A program made the position numbers and the translations under genes. A DNA stretch of 64,000 nt, from the NCBI GenBank assembly GCA_949752795.1, contig CATKHW010000386.1:1-64000 (forward strand), written 5' to 3'. The DNA comes from Hyperoodon ampullatus (Eukaryota > Chordata > Mammalia > Artiodactyla > Ziphiidae). Below the pieces are notes generated by a model, which saw only the letters and a list, made by a program, of their open reading frames with translations, ran no database searches and was not told the origin of the DNA. Of this stretch, positions 48,830 to 62,737 are shown piece by piece; position 1 is the stretch's first letter, and every line of letters starts with the position of its first letter.

Positions 48830-50568
48830 CTGGGAAATTCTTTACAATTCCTTCAGGGTCTCTTATGAAACCTGGAATGACCCTATCTACAACGACAGCT
48901 GGATGTGGCATAAGGCTGGACACTTGGGACTGAGAGGATTGGTGAGATTGGGTGAGCAAATGCAGACCCTTTAAAGCACAAATGCCTGGCACCCATTCCA
49001 AGGGTCCCAACTTTCCAGGTTGAAGGGAATATTACTACAGCTATAACATGTACGGGAAACCTAGAGAACGGACCCACTGTGAATACGAAAGGTTTCTAAA
49101 ACTCAACAAATAGTCCCTCTTCTGGTGCTCCAGTTTGACTTTCCATCTGCTTTACTATCAACCTCCCAACTTGGAGAGACAGCCCCTTTAACCTCCTGGT
49201 TCGCACAGGTTTCCAATTTGGCAGAGGATGAAAGGGAAGAGGGAGAACCAATGAGAGAGTAGCTGTTAGGCATTTGACGGGCACATTTCACTCTAATTTC
49301 CCGGCAGGAAGAAGAATTAACCAAAGTCTCAGCCCCCCACCGGGAACAAGCATAGGTCCTGAACCAAAATTTTGGACATGTGGTCAGCAAACAAAAAACG
49401 AGTTGAAAAATGGAGCTCAGGGGCACATCATTTCACAAACTGGCAGAGTAATAAAGGAAAACTATCGTCCAAAAATCTGTTGAGGGAAGGCAACGAGGCG
49501 GACTTGAAAGCGAGGCTGAATAGCAGGAATCAGATTTCAAGAGGTATGTTGGAATCACCTTTAAAGCACAGGAAGAGGGGCACAACTTCAACAATGATGC
49601 ACTTGGCCAAAAAGGTCGTATGCGTTTTCTCCTGAATATATTCAGGAGAAAAAGCATACGCCCTTTTTGGCCAAGCAAGCAAGCGGGCAATGCAAATCTG
49701 CACTACAAATAAATATCACTTCCCACCGGTCAAAAGGGACATCCACAAAATGTGTAAAAACCAGAAAGGCAAGACAGGCCCTGGAGAACAGAGAGCCTTG
49801 ATATGCTGATGGGCGGGATGTAAATTGCCAACTGCCTCTCTGGAGGAGTGCATTGTGTTCCCTAAAACAAGTAAAGAACAGAGCTACAGAGACAAGGGCA
49901 CTTCCAGTCTATGGAATATACCTTGGGAAACCTGAAAATCAATAAGACAGAGGCACTCCAAAATTTAGGGCTGCACTGCTTACAAGGACCTCAACTTGGG
50001 TACACCTTAAATATCCCAGGAAATATAAAAATGGTTCAAAAAATTGTGGTACTTACGTACGATGGAATATCCCTCAGCCATGAAATCAATGTCATAAGAC
50101 CAGTAGCAGCAAAATGGGTGGATTCAGGTACGATGATTCTAAGTGAAATAAGTCACAGAGAAAAAGAAACTTATCATAAGATATCACTTATGAAGATCCT
50201 GTAAACATGGCTACACTTGAACTGAGTTAGGAAAGAAAAACAGTGTCTCACATTTAGAAAACCCTCTTATGCCCGCTTAAGGGGGAAGGAGAGGTGGGGT
50301 GATGCATAAAACCAGAGTTTGATATAAGCACAGGTACCGCTCCAAAAACCAACTATGGAATAGACAAGACCTACACCTTCCTCAGTGAAAGGGACTCAAA
50401 ACCCCATATTTCCCACAGAGGAATATATCTGAGTAGTAAGAATCTTAAAACCTATGTATTGAAATGTCTGCGTAAGGGAATCAAGTGTGCCTAGACAGGC
50501 ATAAACATGGCAGCGAGAATCAGCTCAAACCCACTATAAAAAGGAATTTCAAAAACAAAACAAAAAAA
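48830..50568 (+). repeat. Satellite unit 29
   Basis: 1739 bp, C class. Repeated as units 32 and 36: all three share CTTATGAAACC, CCAAGGGTCCC, CATTTGACGGG and ACATGTGGTCAGC. The palindrome changes at positions 15 and 52 are also shared. Confidence 0.96.
49602..49675. repeat. Palindrome, unit 29
   Basis: Changes at 15 (G to T) and 52 (C to A). Confidence 0.95.
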
Positions 50569-52307
50569 CTGGGAAATTCTTTATAATTCCTTCACGGTCT
50601 CTGATGAAACCTGGAATGACCCTATCTACTATGACAGCTGGATGTGGCATAAGGAGGGACACTTGAGACTGAGACGATTGGTGAGATTGAGTGAGAGAAT
50701 GCAGACCCTTTAAAGCACAAATGCCAGGCACCCATTTCATGGGTCCCAACTCTCCAGGTTGAAGGGAATATTACTACAGCTATAACATGTATGGGAAACC
50801 TAGAGAACGGAGCCACTGTGAATACGAAAGGATTCTAAAACTCAACGAATTGTCCCTCTCCTGGTGCTCTGGTTTGATTTTCCATCTGCTTTACTATCAA
50901 CCTCCCAACTTGGAGAGACAGCCCCTTTAACCTCCTGGTTCGCACAGGTTGCCAATTTGGCAGAGGATGAAAGGGAAGAGGGAGAACCAAGGAGAGAGTA
51001 GCTGTTAGGCATTTGGACGGGCACATATCACTCTAATTTCTCGGCAGGAAGAAGAATTAACCAAAGTCTCAGCCACACACCGCGAACCAGCATAGATCCT
51101 GAACCAAAATTTTGGACATGCGGTCAGCTCACAAAAAACGAGTTGAAAAATGGAGCTCAGGGTCACAGCAATTCACAAACTGGCCGAGTAATAAAGGACA
51201 ACTATCGTCCAAAAATCTGTTGAGGGAAGGCAACGAGGCGGACTTCAAAGCGAGGCAGAATAGCAGGAAACAGATTTCAAGAGGTACGTTGGAATCGCCT
51301 TTAAAGCACAGGAAGAGGGGCACAACTTCGACAATGATGCACTTGGCCAAGAAGGGCGTATGCGTTTTCTCCTGAATATATTCAGGAGAAAACGCATACG
51401 CCCTTTTTGGCCAAGCAAGCAAGCGGGCAATGCAAATCTGCACTACAAAGAAGTATCACTTCCCACCAGTCAAAAGGGACATCCACAAAATGTGTAAAAA
51501 CCAGAAAGGCAAGACAGGCCCTGGAGAACAGGGAGCCTTGTTATGCTGATGGGCGGGATGTAAATTGCCAACTGCCTCTCTGGAGGAGTGCATTGTGTTC
51601 CCTAAAACAAGTAAAGAACAGAGCTACAGAGCCAAGGGCACTTCCAGTCTAGGGAATATACCTTGGGAAAACTGAAAATCAATAAGACAGAGCCACCCCA
51701 AAATTTAGGGCTGCACTGCTTACAAGGACCTCAACTTGGGTACACCTTAAATATCCCAGGAAATATAAAAATGGTTCAAAAAATTGTGGTACTTACGTAC
51801 GATGGAATATCCCTCAGCCATGGAATCAATGTCATAAGACCAGTAGCAGCAAAATGGGTGGATTCAGGTACGATGAATCTAAGTGAAATAAGTCACAGAG
51901 AAAAAGAAACTTATCATAAGATATCACTTATGAAGATCCTGTAAACATGGCTACACTTGAACTGAGTTAGGAAAGAGAACAGTGTCTCACATTTAGAAAA
52001 CACTCTTATGCCTGCTTAAGGGGGAAGGAGAGGTGGGATGATGCATAAAACCACAGTTTGATATAAGCACAGGTACTGTTCCAAAAACCAACTATGGAAT
52101 AGACAAGACCTACACCCTCCTCAGTGAAAGGGACTCAAAACCCCATATTTCCCGCAGAGGAATATATCTGACTAGTAAGAATCTTAAAACCTATGGATTG
52201 ATATGTCTCCGTAAGGGAATCAAGTGTGTCTAGACTGGCATAATCATGGCAGCGAGAATCAGCTCAAACCCACTATAAAAAGGAATTTCAAAAACAAAAC
52301 AAAAAAA
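50569..52307 (+). repeat. Satellite unit 30
   Basis: 1739 bp, C class (CACAAATGCCAGG). Unit 37 matches it through the palindrome and beyond, including CTATCTACTATGAC. Unit 33 matches only its 5' part. Confidence 0.96.
51342..51415. repeat. Palindrome, unit 30
   Basis: A single change at 10 (A to G). Confidence 0.95.
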
Positions 52308-54044
52308 CTGGGAAATTCTTTACAATTCCTTCAGGGTCCCTGATGAAACCTGGAATGACCCTATCTACAATGACATCTGGATGTGGCATAAGGAGGGACA
52401 CTTGGGACTGAGACGATTGGTGAGATTGGGTGAGCAAATGCAGACCCTTTAAAGCAATAATGCATGGCACCCATTCCATGGGTCCCAACTCTCCAGGTTG
52501 AAGGGAATATTACTACAGCTATAACATGTACGGGAATCCTAGAGAACGGACACACTGTGAATACGAAAGGTTTCTAAAACTCAACGAAGGGTCCCTCTCC
52601 TGGTGCTCCAGTTTGACTTTCCATCTGTTTTACTATCACCTCCCAACTTGGAGGGACAGCCCCTTTAACCTCCTGGTTCGCACAGGTTGCCAATTTGGCA
52701 GAGGATTAAAGGGAAGAGGGAGAACCAATGAGAGAGTAGCTGTTAGGCATTTGAACAGGCACATATCACTGTAATTTCCCGGCAGGAAGAAGAATTAACC
52801 AAAGTCTCAGCCCCCCACCGGGAACCAGCATAGGTCCTGTACCAAAATTTTGGACTTGCATTCAGCTCACCAAAAACGAGTTGAAAAATGGAGCTCAGGG
52901 GTACAGCAATTCACAAACTGGCCGAGTAATAAAGGACAACTATCATCCAAAAATCTGTTGAGGGAAGGCAAGGAGGCGGACTTGAAAGCGAGGCAGAATA
53001 GCAGGAAACAGATTTCAAGAGGTACCTTGGAATTGCCTTTAAAGCACATGAAGAGGGGCACATCTTCGACACTGATGCACTTTGCCAAAAAGGGCATATG
53101 CGTTTTCTCCTGAATATATTCAGGAGAAAACGCATACGCCCTTTTTGGCCAAGCAAGCAAGCGGGCAATGCTAATCTGCACTACAAAGAAGTATCACTTC
53201 CCACCGGTGAAAAGGGACATCCACAAAATGTGTAAAAACCAGAAAGGCAAGACAGGTCCTGGAGAACAGGGAGCCTTGTTATGCTGATGGGCGGGATGTA
53301 AATTGCCAACTGCCTCTCTGGAGGAGTACATTGTGTTCCCTAAAACAAGTAAAGAACAGAGCTACAGAGCCAAGGGCACTTCCAGTCTAGGGAATATACC
53401 TTGGGAAACCTGAAAATCAATAAGACAGAGCCACCCCAAAATTTAGGGCTGCACTGCTTACAAGGACCTCAACTTGGGTACACTTTAAATATCCCAGGAA
53501 ATATAAAAATGGTTCAAAAAATTGTGGTACTTACGTACGATGGAATATCCCTCAGCCATGAAATCAATGTCATAAGACCAGTAGCAGGAAAATGTGTGGA
53601 TTCAGGTACGATGATTCTAAGTGATGTAAGTCACACAGAAAAAGAAACTTATCATAAGATATCACTTATGAAGATCCTGTAAACATGGCTACACTTGAAC
53701 TGAATTAGGAAAGAGAACAGTGTCTCACATTTAGAAAACACTCTTATGCCTGCTTAAGGGGGCAGGAGAGGTGGGGTGATGCATAAAACCAGACTTTGAT
53801 ATAAGCACAGGTACCGTTCCAAAAACCAACTATGTAATAGAAAAGACCTACACCTTCCTCAGTGAAAGGGACTCAAAACCCATATTTCCCGCAGAGGAAT
53901 ATATCTGACTAGTAAGAATCTTAAAGCCTATGTATTGATATGTCTCCGTTACGGAATCAAAAGTGTCTAGACTGGCATAAACATGGCAGCGAGAATCAGC
54001 TCAAACCCACGATAAAAAGGAATTTCAAAAACAAAACAAAAAAA
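52308..54044 (+). repeat. Satellite unit 31
   Basis: 1737 bp, T class. Duplicate of hybrid unit 28 (offset 5216 bp), including its recombination junction. It differs by CCGGTGAAAAGG (unit 35 has the same) and by a one-base loss in AAAACCCATATTTCC. Confidence 0.96.
53080..53153. repeat. Palindrome, unit 31
   Basis: Same changes as unit 28 (4 and 17). Confidence 0.95.
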
Positions 54045-55783
54045 CTGGGAAATTCTTTACAATTCCTTCAGGGTCTCTTATGAAACCTGGAATGACCCTA
54101 TCTACAACGACAGCTGGATGTGGCATAAGGCTGGACACTTGGGACTGAGAGGATTGGTGAGATTGGGTGATCAAATGCAGACCCTTTAAAGCACAAATGC
54201 CTGGCACCCATTCCAAGGGTCCCAACTTTCCAGGTTGAAGGGAATATTACTACAGCTATAACATGTACGGGAAACCTAGAGAACGGACCCACTGTGAATA
54301 CGAAAGGTTTCTAAAACTCAACAAATAGTCCCTCTTCTGGTGCTCCAGTTTGACTTTCCATCTGCTTTACTATCAACCTCCCAACTTGGAGAGACAGCCC
54401 CTTTAACCTCCTGGTTCGCACAGGTTTCCAATTTGGCAGAGGATGAAAGGGAAGAGGGAGAACCAATGAGAGAGTAGCTGTTAGGCATTTGACGGGCACA
54501 TTTCACTCTAATTTCCCGGCAGGAAGAAGAATTAACCAAAGTCTCAGCCCCCCACCGGGAACAAGCATAGGTCCTGAACCAAAATTTTGGACATGTGGTC
54601 AGCAAACAAAAAACGAGTTGAAAAATGGAGCTCAGGGGCACATCATTTCACAAACTGGCAGAGTAATAAAGGAAAACTATCGTCCAAAAATCTGTTGAGG
54701 GAAGGCAACGAGGCGGACTTGAAAGCGAGGCTGAATAGCAGGAATCAGATTTCAAGAGGTATGTTGGAATCACCTTTAAAGCACAGGAAGAGGGGCACAA
54801 CTTCAACAATGATGCACTTGGCCAAAAAGGTCGTATGCGTTTTCTCCTGAATATATTCAGGAGAAAAAGCATACGCCCTTTTTGGCCAAGCAAGCAAGCG
54901 GGCAATGCAAATCTGCACTACAAATAAATATCACTTCCCACCGGTCAAAAGGGACATCCACAAAATGTGTAAAAACCAGAAAGGCAAGACAGGCCCTGGA
55001 GAACAGAGAGCCTTGATATGCTGATGGGCGGGATGTAAATTGCCAACTGCCTCTCTGGAGGAGTGCATTGTGTTCCCTAAAACAAGTAAAGAACAGAGCT
55101 ACAGAGACAAGGGCACTTCCAGTCTATGGAATATACCTTGGGAAACCTGAAAATCAATAAGACAGAGGCACTCCAAAATTTAGGGCTGCACTGCTTACAA
55201 GGACCTCAACTTGGGTACACCTTAAATATCCCAGGAAATATAAAAATGGTTCAAAAAATTGTGGTACTTACGTACGATGGAATATCCCTCAGCCATGAAA
55301 TCAATGTCATAAGACCAGTAGCAGCAAAATGGGTGGATTCAGGTACGATGATTCTAAGTGAAATAAGTCACAGAGAAAAAGAAACTTATCATAAGATATC
55401 ACTTATGAAGATCCTGTAAACATGGCTACACTTGAACTGAGTTAGGAAAGAAAAACAGTGTCTCACATTTAGAAAACCCTCTTATGCCCGCTTAAGGGGG
55501 AAGGAGAGGTGGGGTGATGCATAAAACCAGAGTTTGATATAAGCACAGGTACCGCTCCAAAAACCAACTATGGAATAGACAAGACCTACACCTTCCTCAG
55601 TGAAAGGGACTCAAAACCCCATATTTCCCACAGAGGAATATATCTGAGTAGTAAGAATCTTAAAACCTATGTATTGAAATGTCTGCGTAAGGGAATCAAG
55701 TGTGCCTAGACAGGCATAAACATGGCAGCGAGAATCAGCTCAAACCCACTATAAAAAGGAATTTCAAAAACAAAACAAAAAAA
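54045..55783 (+). repeat. Satellite unit 32
   Basis: 1739 bp, C class. Duplicate of unit 29 with few changes (GGGTGATCAAATG at about 54,167 in place of GGGTGAGCAAATG). Confidence 0.96.
54817..54890. repeat. Palindrome, unit 32
   Basis: Same changes as unit 29 (15 and 52). Confidence 0.95.
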
Positions 55784-57521
55784 CTGGGAAATTCTTTATA
55801 ATTCCTTCACGGTCTCTGATGAAACCTGGAATGACCCTATCTACAATGACAGCTGGATGTGGCATAAGGAGGGACACTTGAGACTGAGACGATTGGTGAG
55901 ATTGAGTGAGAGAATGCAGACCCTTTAAAGCACAAATGCCAGGCACCCATTTCATGGGTCCCAACTCTCCAGGTTGAAGGGAATATTACTACAGCTATAA
56001 CATGTATGGGAAACCTAGAGAACGGAGCCACTGTGAATACGAAAGGATTCTAAAACTCAACGAATTGTCCCTCTCCTGGTGCTCTGGTTTGATTTTCCAT
56101 CTGCTTTACTATCAACCTCCCAACTTGGAGAGACAGCCCCTTTAACCTCCTGGTTCGCACAGGTTGCCAATTTGGCAGAGGATGAAAGGGAAGAGGGAGA
56201 ACCAAGGAGAGAGTAGCTGTTAGGCATTTGGACGGGCACATATCACTCTAATTTCTCGGCAGGAAGAAGAATTAACCAAAGTCTCAGCCACACACCGCGA
56301 ACCAGCATAGATCCTGAACCAAAATTTTGGACATGCGGTCAGCTCACAAAAAACGAGTTGAAAAAAGAGCTCAGGGTCACAGCAATGCACAACCTGGCAG
56401 AGTAAAAAAGGACAACTATCGTCCAAAAATCTGTTGAGGGAAGGCAATGAGGCGGACTTGAAAGCGAGGCAGAATAGCAGAAAACAGATTTCAAGAGGTA
56501 CGTTGGAATCGCCTTTAAAGCACAGGAAGAGGGGCACAACTTCGACAATGATGCACTTGGCCAAAAAGGGCGTATGCGTTTTTTCCTGAATATATTCAGG
56601 AGAAAACGCATACGCCCATTTTGGCCAAGCAAGCAAGCGGGCAATGCAAATCTGCACTACAAAGAAGTATCACTTCCCACCAGTCAAAAGGGACATCCAC
56701 AAAATGTGTAAAAACCAGAAAGGCAAGACAGGCCCTGGAGAACAGGGAGCCTTGTTATGCTGATGGGCGGGATGTAAATTGCCAACTGCCTCTCTGGAGG
56801 AGTGCATTGTGTTCCCTAAAACAAGTAAAGAACAGAGCTACAGAGCCAAGGGCACTTCCAGTCTAGGGAATATACCTTGGGAAAACTGAAAATCAATAAG
56901 CCAGAGCCACCCCAAAATTTAGGGCTGCAGTGCTTACAAGGACCTCAAGTTGGGTACACCTTAAATATCCCAGGAAATATAAAAATGGTTCAAAAAATTG
57001 TGGTACTTACGTACGATGGAATATCCCTCAGCCATGGAATCAATGTCATAAGACCAGTAGCAGCAAAATGGGTGGATTCAGGTACGATGATTCTAAGTGA
57101 AATAAGTCACAGAGAAAAAGAAACTTATCATAAGATATCACTTATGAAGATCCTGTAAACATGGCTACACTTGAACTGAGTTAGGAAAGAGAACAGAGTC
57201 TCACATTTAGAAAACACTCTTATGCCTGCTTAAGGGGGAAGGAGAGGTGGGATGATGCATAAAACCACAGTTTGATATAAGCACAGGTACTGTTCCAAAA
57301 ACCAACTATGGAATAGACAAGACCTACACCCTCCTCAGTGAAAGGGACTCAAAACCCCATATTTCCCGCAGAGGAATATATCTGACTAGTAAGAATCTTA
57401 AAACCTATGGATTGATATGTCTCCGTAAGGGAATCAAGTGTGTCTAGACTGGCATAATCATGGCAGCGAGAATCAGCTCAAACCCACTATAAAAAGGAAT
57501 TTCAAAAACAAAACAAAAAAA
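55784..57521 (+). repeat. Satellite unit 33 (hybrid)
   Basis: 1738 bp, C class. The 5' part equals unit 30 to about 56,360. There the sequence changes to GTTGAAAAAAGAGCTC, AATGCACAACC and a palindrome with CCCATTTTGG. The 3' part resembles unit 8 (GGCTGCAGTGC). Confidence 0.95.
56556..56629. repeat. Palindrome, unit 33
   Basis: Changes at 28 (C to T) and 63 (T to A). The second is shared with unit 8. Confidence 0.95.
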
Positions 57522-59259
57522 CTGGGAAATTCTTTACAATTCCTTCAGGGTCCCTGATGAAACCTGGAATGACCCTATCTACAATGACATCTGGATGTGG
57601 CATAAGGAGGGACACTTGGGACTGAGACGATTGGTGAGATTGGGTGAGCAAATGCAGACCCTTTAAAGCAATAATGCATGGCACCCATTCCATGGGTCCC
57701 AACTCTCCAGGTTGAAGGGAATGTTACTACAGCTATAACATGTACGGGAATCCTAGAGAACGGACACACTGTGAATACGAAAGGTTTCTAAAACTCAACG
57801 AAGGGTCCCTCTCCTGGTGCTCCAGTTTGACTTTCCATCTGTTTTACTATCACCTCCCAACTTGGAGGGACAGCCCCTTTAAACTCCTGGTTCGCACAGG
57901 TTGCCAATTTGGCAGAGGATGAAAGGGAAGAGGGAGAACCAATGAGAGAGTAGCTGTTAGGCATTTGGACGGGCACATATCACTGTAATTTCCCGGCAGG
58001 AAGGAAAATTAACCAAAGTCTCAGCCACCCACCGGGAACCAGTATAGGTCCTGAACCAAAATTTTGGACTTGCGGTCAGCTCACCAAAAACGAGTTGAAA
58101 AATGGAGCTCAGGGGCACAGCAATTCACAAACTGGCCGAGTAATAAAGGACAACTATCGTCCAAAAATCTGTTGAGGGAAGGCAACGAGGCGGACTTGAA
58201 AGCGAGGCAGAATAGCAGGAAACAGATTTCAAGAGGTACGTTGGAATCGCCTTTAAAGCACAGGAAGAGGGGCACAACTTCGACAATGATGCACTTGGCC
58301 AAGAAGGGCGTATGCGTTTTCTCCTGAATATATTCAGGAGAAAACGCATACGCCCTTTTTGGCCAAGCAAGCAAGCGGGCAATGCAAATCTGCACTACAA
58401 AGAAGTATCACTTCCAACCAGTCAAAAGGGACATCCACGAAATGTGTAAAAACCAGAAAAGCAAGACAGGCCCTGGAGAACAGGGAGCCTTGTTATGCTG
58501 ATGGGCGGGATGTAAATTGCCAACTGCCTCTCTGGAGGAGTACATTGTGTTCCCTAAAAAAGTAAAGAACAGAGCTACAGAGCCAAGGGCACTTCCAGTC
58601 TAGGGAATATACCTTGGGAAAACTGAAAATCAATAAGACAGAGCCACCCCAAAATTTAGGGCTGCACTGCTTACAAGGACCTCAACTTGGGTACACCTTA
58701 AATATCCCAGGAAATATAAAAATGGTTCAAAAAATTGTGGTACTTACGTACGATGGATTATCCCTCAGCCATGAAATCAATGTCATAAGACCAGTAGCAG
58801 CAAAATGGGTGGATGCAGGAACGATGATTCTAATTGAAATAAGTCACACAGAAAAATAAACTTATCATAAGATATCACTTATGAAGATCCTGTAAACATG
58901 GCTACACTTGAACTGAGTTAAGAAAGAGAACAGTGTCTCACATTTAGAAAACACTCTTATGCCTGCTTAAGGGGGAAGGAGAGGTGGGGTGATGCATAAA
59001 AGCAGAGTTTGATATAAGCACAGGTACCGTTCCAAAAACCAACTATGGAATAGACAAGACCTACACCTTCCTCAGTGAAAGGGACTCAAAACCCCATATT
59101 TCCCGCAGAGGAATATATCTGACTAGTAAGAATCTTAAAACCTATGTATTGATATGTCTCCGTAAGGGAATCAAGTGTATCTAGACTGGCATAAACATGG
59201 CAGCGAGAATCAGCTCAAACCCACTATAAAAAGGAATTTCAAAAACAAAACAAAAAAAA
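57522..59259 (+). repeat. Satellite unit 34
   Basis: 1738 bp, T class. Paralogue of unit 9. Its 5' part is also the source type for hybrid units 28 and 31. It lacks one base in CCTAAAAAAGTAAAG (near 58,560) and its ORF2 tail ends early at AAAATAAAC. Confidence 0.96.
58294..58367. repeat. Palindrome, unit 34
   Basis: A single change at 10 (A to G), as in units 30 and 37. Confidence 0.95.
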
Positions 59260-60998
59260 CTGGGAAATTCTTTACAATTCCTTCAGCGTCTCTGATGAAA
59301 CCTGTAATGACCCTATCTACAATGACAGCTAGATGTGGCATATGGCTGGACATTTGGGACTGAGAGGATTGGTGAGATTCGGTGAGCAATTGCAGACCCT
59401 TTAAAGCAATAATGCATGGCACACATTCCATGGGTCCCAACTCTCCAGGTTGAAGGGAATATTACTACAGTTATAACATGTACGGGAAACCTAGAGAACG
59501 GACACACTGTGAATACGAAAGGTTTCTAAAACTCAACGAATAGTCCCTCTCCTAGTGCTCCGGTTTGACTTTCCATCTGCTTTACTATCAACCTCCCAAC
59601 TTGGAGAGACAGCCCCTTTAACCTCCTGGTTCTCACAGGTTGCCAATTTGGCAGAGGATGAAAGGGAAGAGGGAGAACCAATGAGAGAGTAGCTGTTAGG
59701 CATTTGAACGGGCACATATCACTGTAATTTCCCGGCAGGAAGAAGAATTAACCAAAGTCTCAGCCCCCCACCGGGAACCAGCATAGGTCCTGATCCAAAA
59801 TTTTGGACTTGCGTTCAGCTCACCAAAAACGAGTTGAAAAATGGAGCTCAGGGGTACAGCAATTCACAAACTGGCCGAGTAATAAAGGACAACTATCATC
59901 CAAAAATCTGTTGAGGGAAGGCAAGGAGGCGGACTTGAAAGCGAGGCAGAATAGCAGGAAACAGATTTCAAGAGGTACCTTGGAATTGCCTTTAAAGCAC
60001 ATGAAGAGGGGCACATCTTCGACACTGATGCACTTTGCCAAAAAGGGCGTATGCGTTTTCTCCTGAATATATTCAGGAGAAAACGCATACGCCCTTTTTG
60101 GCCAAGCAAGCAAGCGGGCAATGCTAATCTGCACTACAAAGAAGTATCACTTCCCACCGGTGAAAAGGGACATCCACAAAATGTGTAAAAACCAGAAAGG
60201 CAAGACAGGTCCTGGAGAACAGGGAGCCTTGTTATGCTGATGGGCGGGATGTAAATTGCCAACTGCCTCTCTGGAGGAGTACATTGTGTTCCCTAAAACA
60301 AGTAAAGAACAGAGCTACAGAGCCAAGGGCACTTCCAGTCTAGGGAATATACCTTGGGAAACCTGAAAATCAATAAGACAGAGCCACCCCAAAATTTAGG
60401 GCTGCACTGCTTACAAGGACCTCAACTTGGGTACACTTTAAATATCCCAGGAAATATAAAAATGGTTCAAAAAATTGTGGTACTTACGTACGATGGAATA
60501 TCCCTCAGCCATGAAATCAATGTCATAAGACCAGTAGCAGGAAAATGTGTGGATTCAGGTACGATGATTCTAAGTGATGTAAGTCACACAGAAAAAGAAA
60601 CTTATCATAAGATATCACTTATGAAGATCCTGTAAACATGGCTACACTTGAACTGAATTAGGAAAGAGAACAGTGTCTCACATTTAGAAAACACTCTTAT
60701 GCCTGCTTAAGGGGGAAGGAGAGGTGGGGTGATGCATAAAACCAGACTTTGATATAAGCACAGGTACCGTTCCAAAAACCAACTATGTAATAGAAAAGAC
60801 CTACACCTTCCTCAGTGAAAGGGACTCAAAACCCCATATTTCCCGCAGAGGAATATATCTGACTAGTAAGAATCTTAAAGCCTATGTATTGATATGTCTC
60901 CGTTACGGAATCAAGTGTGTCTAGACTGGCATAAACATGGCAGCGAGAATCAGCTCAAACCCACGATAAAAAGGAATTTCAAAAACAAAACAAAAAAA
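59260..60998 (+). repeat. Satellite unit 35
   Basis: 1739 bp, T class. The 5' part matches unit 10 (AGCTAGATGTGGCATATGG). The 3' part is the unhybridised form of the 3' parts of units 28 and 31 (GTTCAGCTCACC, CACTTTGCC). Confidence 0.96.
60033..60106. repeat. Palindrome, unit 35
   Basis: A single change at 4 (G to T). This is the form of units 28 and 31 without the change at 17. Confidence 0.95.
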
Positions 60999-62737
60999 CT
61001 GGGAAATTCTTTACAATTCCTTCAGGGTCTCTTATGAAACCTGGAATGACCCTATCTACAACGACAGCTGGATGTGGCATAAGGCTGGACACTTGGGACT
61101 GAGAGGATTGGTGAGATTGGGTGAGCAAATGCAGACCCTTTAAAGCACAAATGCCTGGCACCCATTCCAAGGGTCCCAACTTTCCAGGTTGAAGGGAATA
61201 TTACTACAGCTATAACATGTACGGGAAACCTAGAGAACGGACCCACTGTGAATACGAAAGGTTTCTAAAACTCAACAAATAGTCCCTCTTCTGGTGCTCC
61301 AGTTTGACTTTCCATCTGCTTTACTATCAACCTCCCAACTTGGAGAGACAGCCCCTTTAACCTCCTGGTTCGCACAGGTTTCCAATTTGGCAGAGGATGA
61401 AAGGGAAGAGGGAGAACCAATGAGAGAGTAGCTGTTAGGCATTTGACGGGCACATTTCACTCTAATTTCCCGGCAGGAAGAAGAATTAACCAAAGTCTCA
61501 GCCCCCCACCGGGAACAAGCATAGGTCCTGAACCAAAATTTTGGACATGTGGTCAGCAAACAAAAAACGAGTTGAAAAATGGAGCTCAGGGGCACATCAT
61601 TTCACAAACTGGCAGAGTAATAAAGGAAAACTATCGTCCAAAAATCTGTTGAGGGAAGGCAACGAGGCGGACTTGAAAGCGAGGCTGAATAGCAGGAATC
61701 AGATTTCAAGAGGTATGTTGGAATCACCTTTAAAGCACAGGAAGAGGGGCACAACTTCAACAATGATGCACTTGGCCAAAAAGGTCGTATGCGTTTTCTC
61801 CTGAATATATTCAGGAGAAAAAGCATACGCCCTTTTTGGCCAAGCAAGCAAGCGGGCAATGCAAATCTGCACTACAAATAAATATCACTTCCCACCGGTC
61901 AAAAGGGACATCCACAAAATGTGTAAAAACCAGAAAGGCAAGACAGGCCCTGGAGAACAGAGAGCCTTGATATGCTGATGGGCGGGATGTAAATTGCCAA
62001 CTGCCTCTCTGGAGGAGTGCATTGTGTTCCCTAAAACAAGTAAAGAACAGAGCTACAGAGACAAGGGCACTTCCAGTCTATGGAATATACCTTGGGAAAC
62101 CTGAAAATCAATAAGACAGAGGCACTCCAAAATTTAGGGCTGCACTGCTTACAAGGACCTCAACTTGGGTACACCTTAAATATCCCAGGAAATATAAAAA
62201 TGGTTCAAAAAATTGTGGTACTTACGTACGATGGAATATCCCTCAGCCATGAAATCAATGTCATAAGACCAGTAGCAGCAAAATGGGTGGATTCAGGTAC
62301 GATGATTCTAAGTGAAATAAGTCACAGAGAAAAAGAAACTTATCATAAGATATCACTTATGAAGATCCTGTAAACATGGCTACACTTGAACTGAGTTAGG
62401 AAAGAAAAACAGTGTCTCACATTTAGAAAACCCTCTTATGCCCGCTTAAGGGGGAAGGAGAGGTGGGGTGATGCATAAAACCAGAGTTTGATATAAGCAC
62501 AGGTACCGCTCCAAAAACCAACTATGGAATAGACAAGACCTACACCTTCCTCAGTGAAAGGGACTCAAAACCCCATATTTCCCACAGAGGAATATATCTG
62601 AGTAGTAAGAATCTTAAAACCTATGTATTGAAATGTCTGCGTAAGGGAATCAAGTGTGCCTAGACAGGCATAAACATGGCAGCGAGAATCAGCTCAAACC
62701 CACTATAAAAAGGAATTTCAAAAACAAAACAAAAAAA
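60999..62737 (+). repeat. Satellite unit 36
   Basis: 1739 bp, C class. Third copy of the unit 29/32 type (offset from unit 29 about 12,169 bp). Confidence 0.96.
61771..61844. repeat. Palindrome, unit 36
   Basis: Same changes as units 29 and 32 (15 and 52). Confidence 0.95.

Larger units (their letters stand above)
46190..51405 (+). repeat. Second three-unit block, copy A (~5216 bp)
   Basis: It runs from just after the unit 27 palindrome to the unit 30 palindrome and includes hybrid unit 28. It recurs at an offset of 5216 bp, then 5215 after a one-base deletion near 53,880. The bounds are approximate. Confidence 0.85.
51406..56360 (+). repeat. Second three-unit block, copy B (incomplete, ~4955 bp)
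   Basis: Tandem repeat of the block at 46.2-51.4 kb. Similarity stops near 56,360, inside unit 33, where the sequence changes to a unit-8-like form. Visible differences from copy A include GATGAATCT at about 51,874 and GGTGAAAAGG at about 53,207. Confidence 0.85.
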
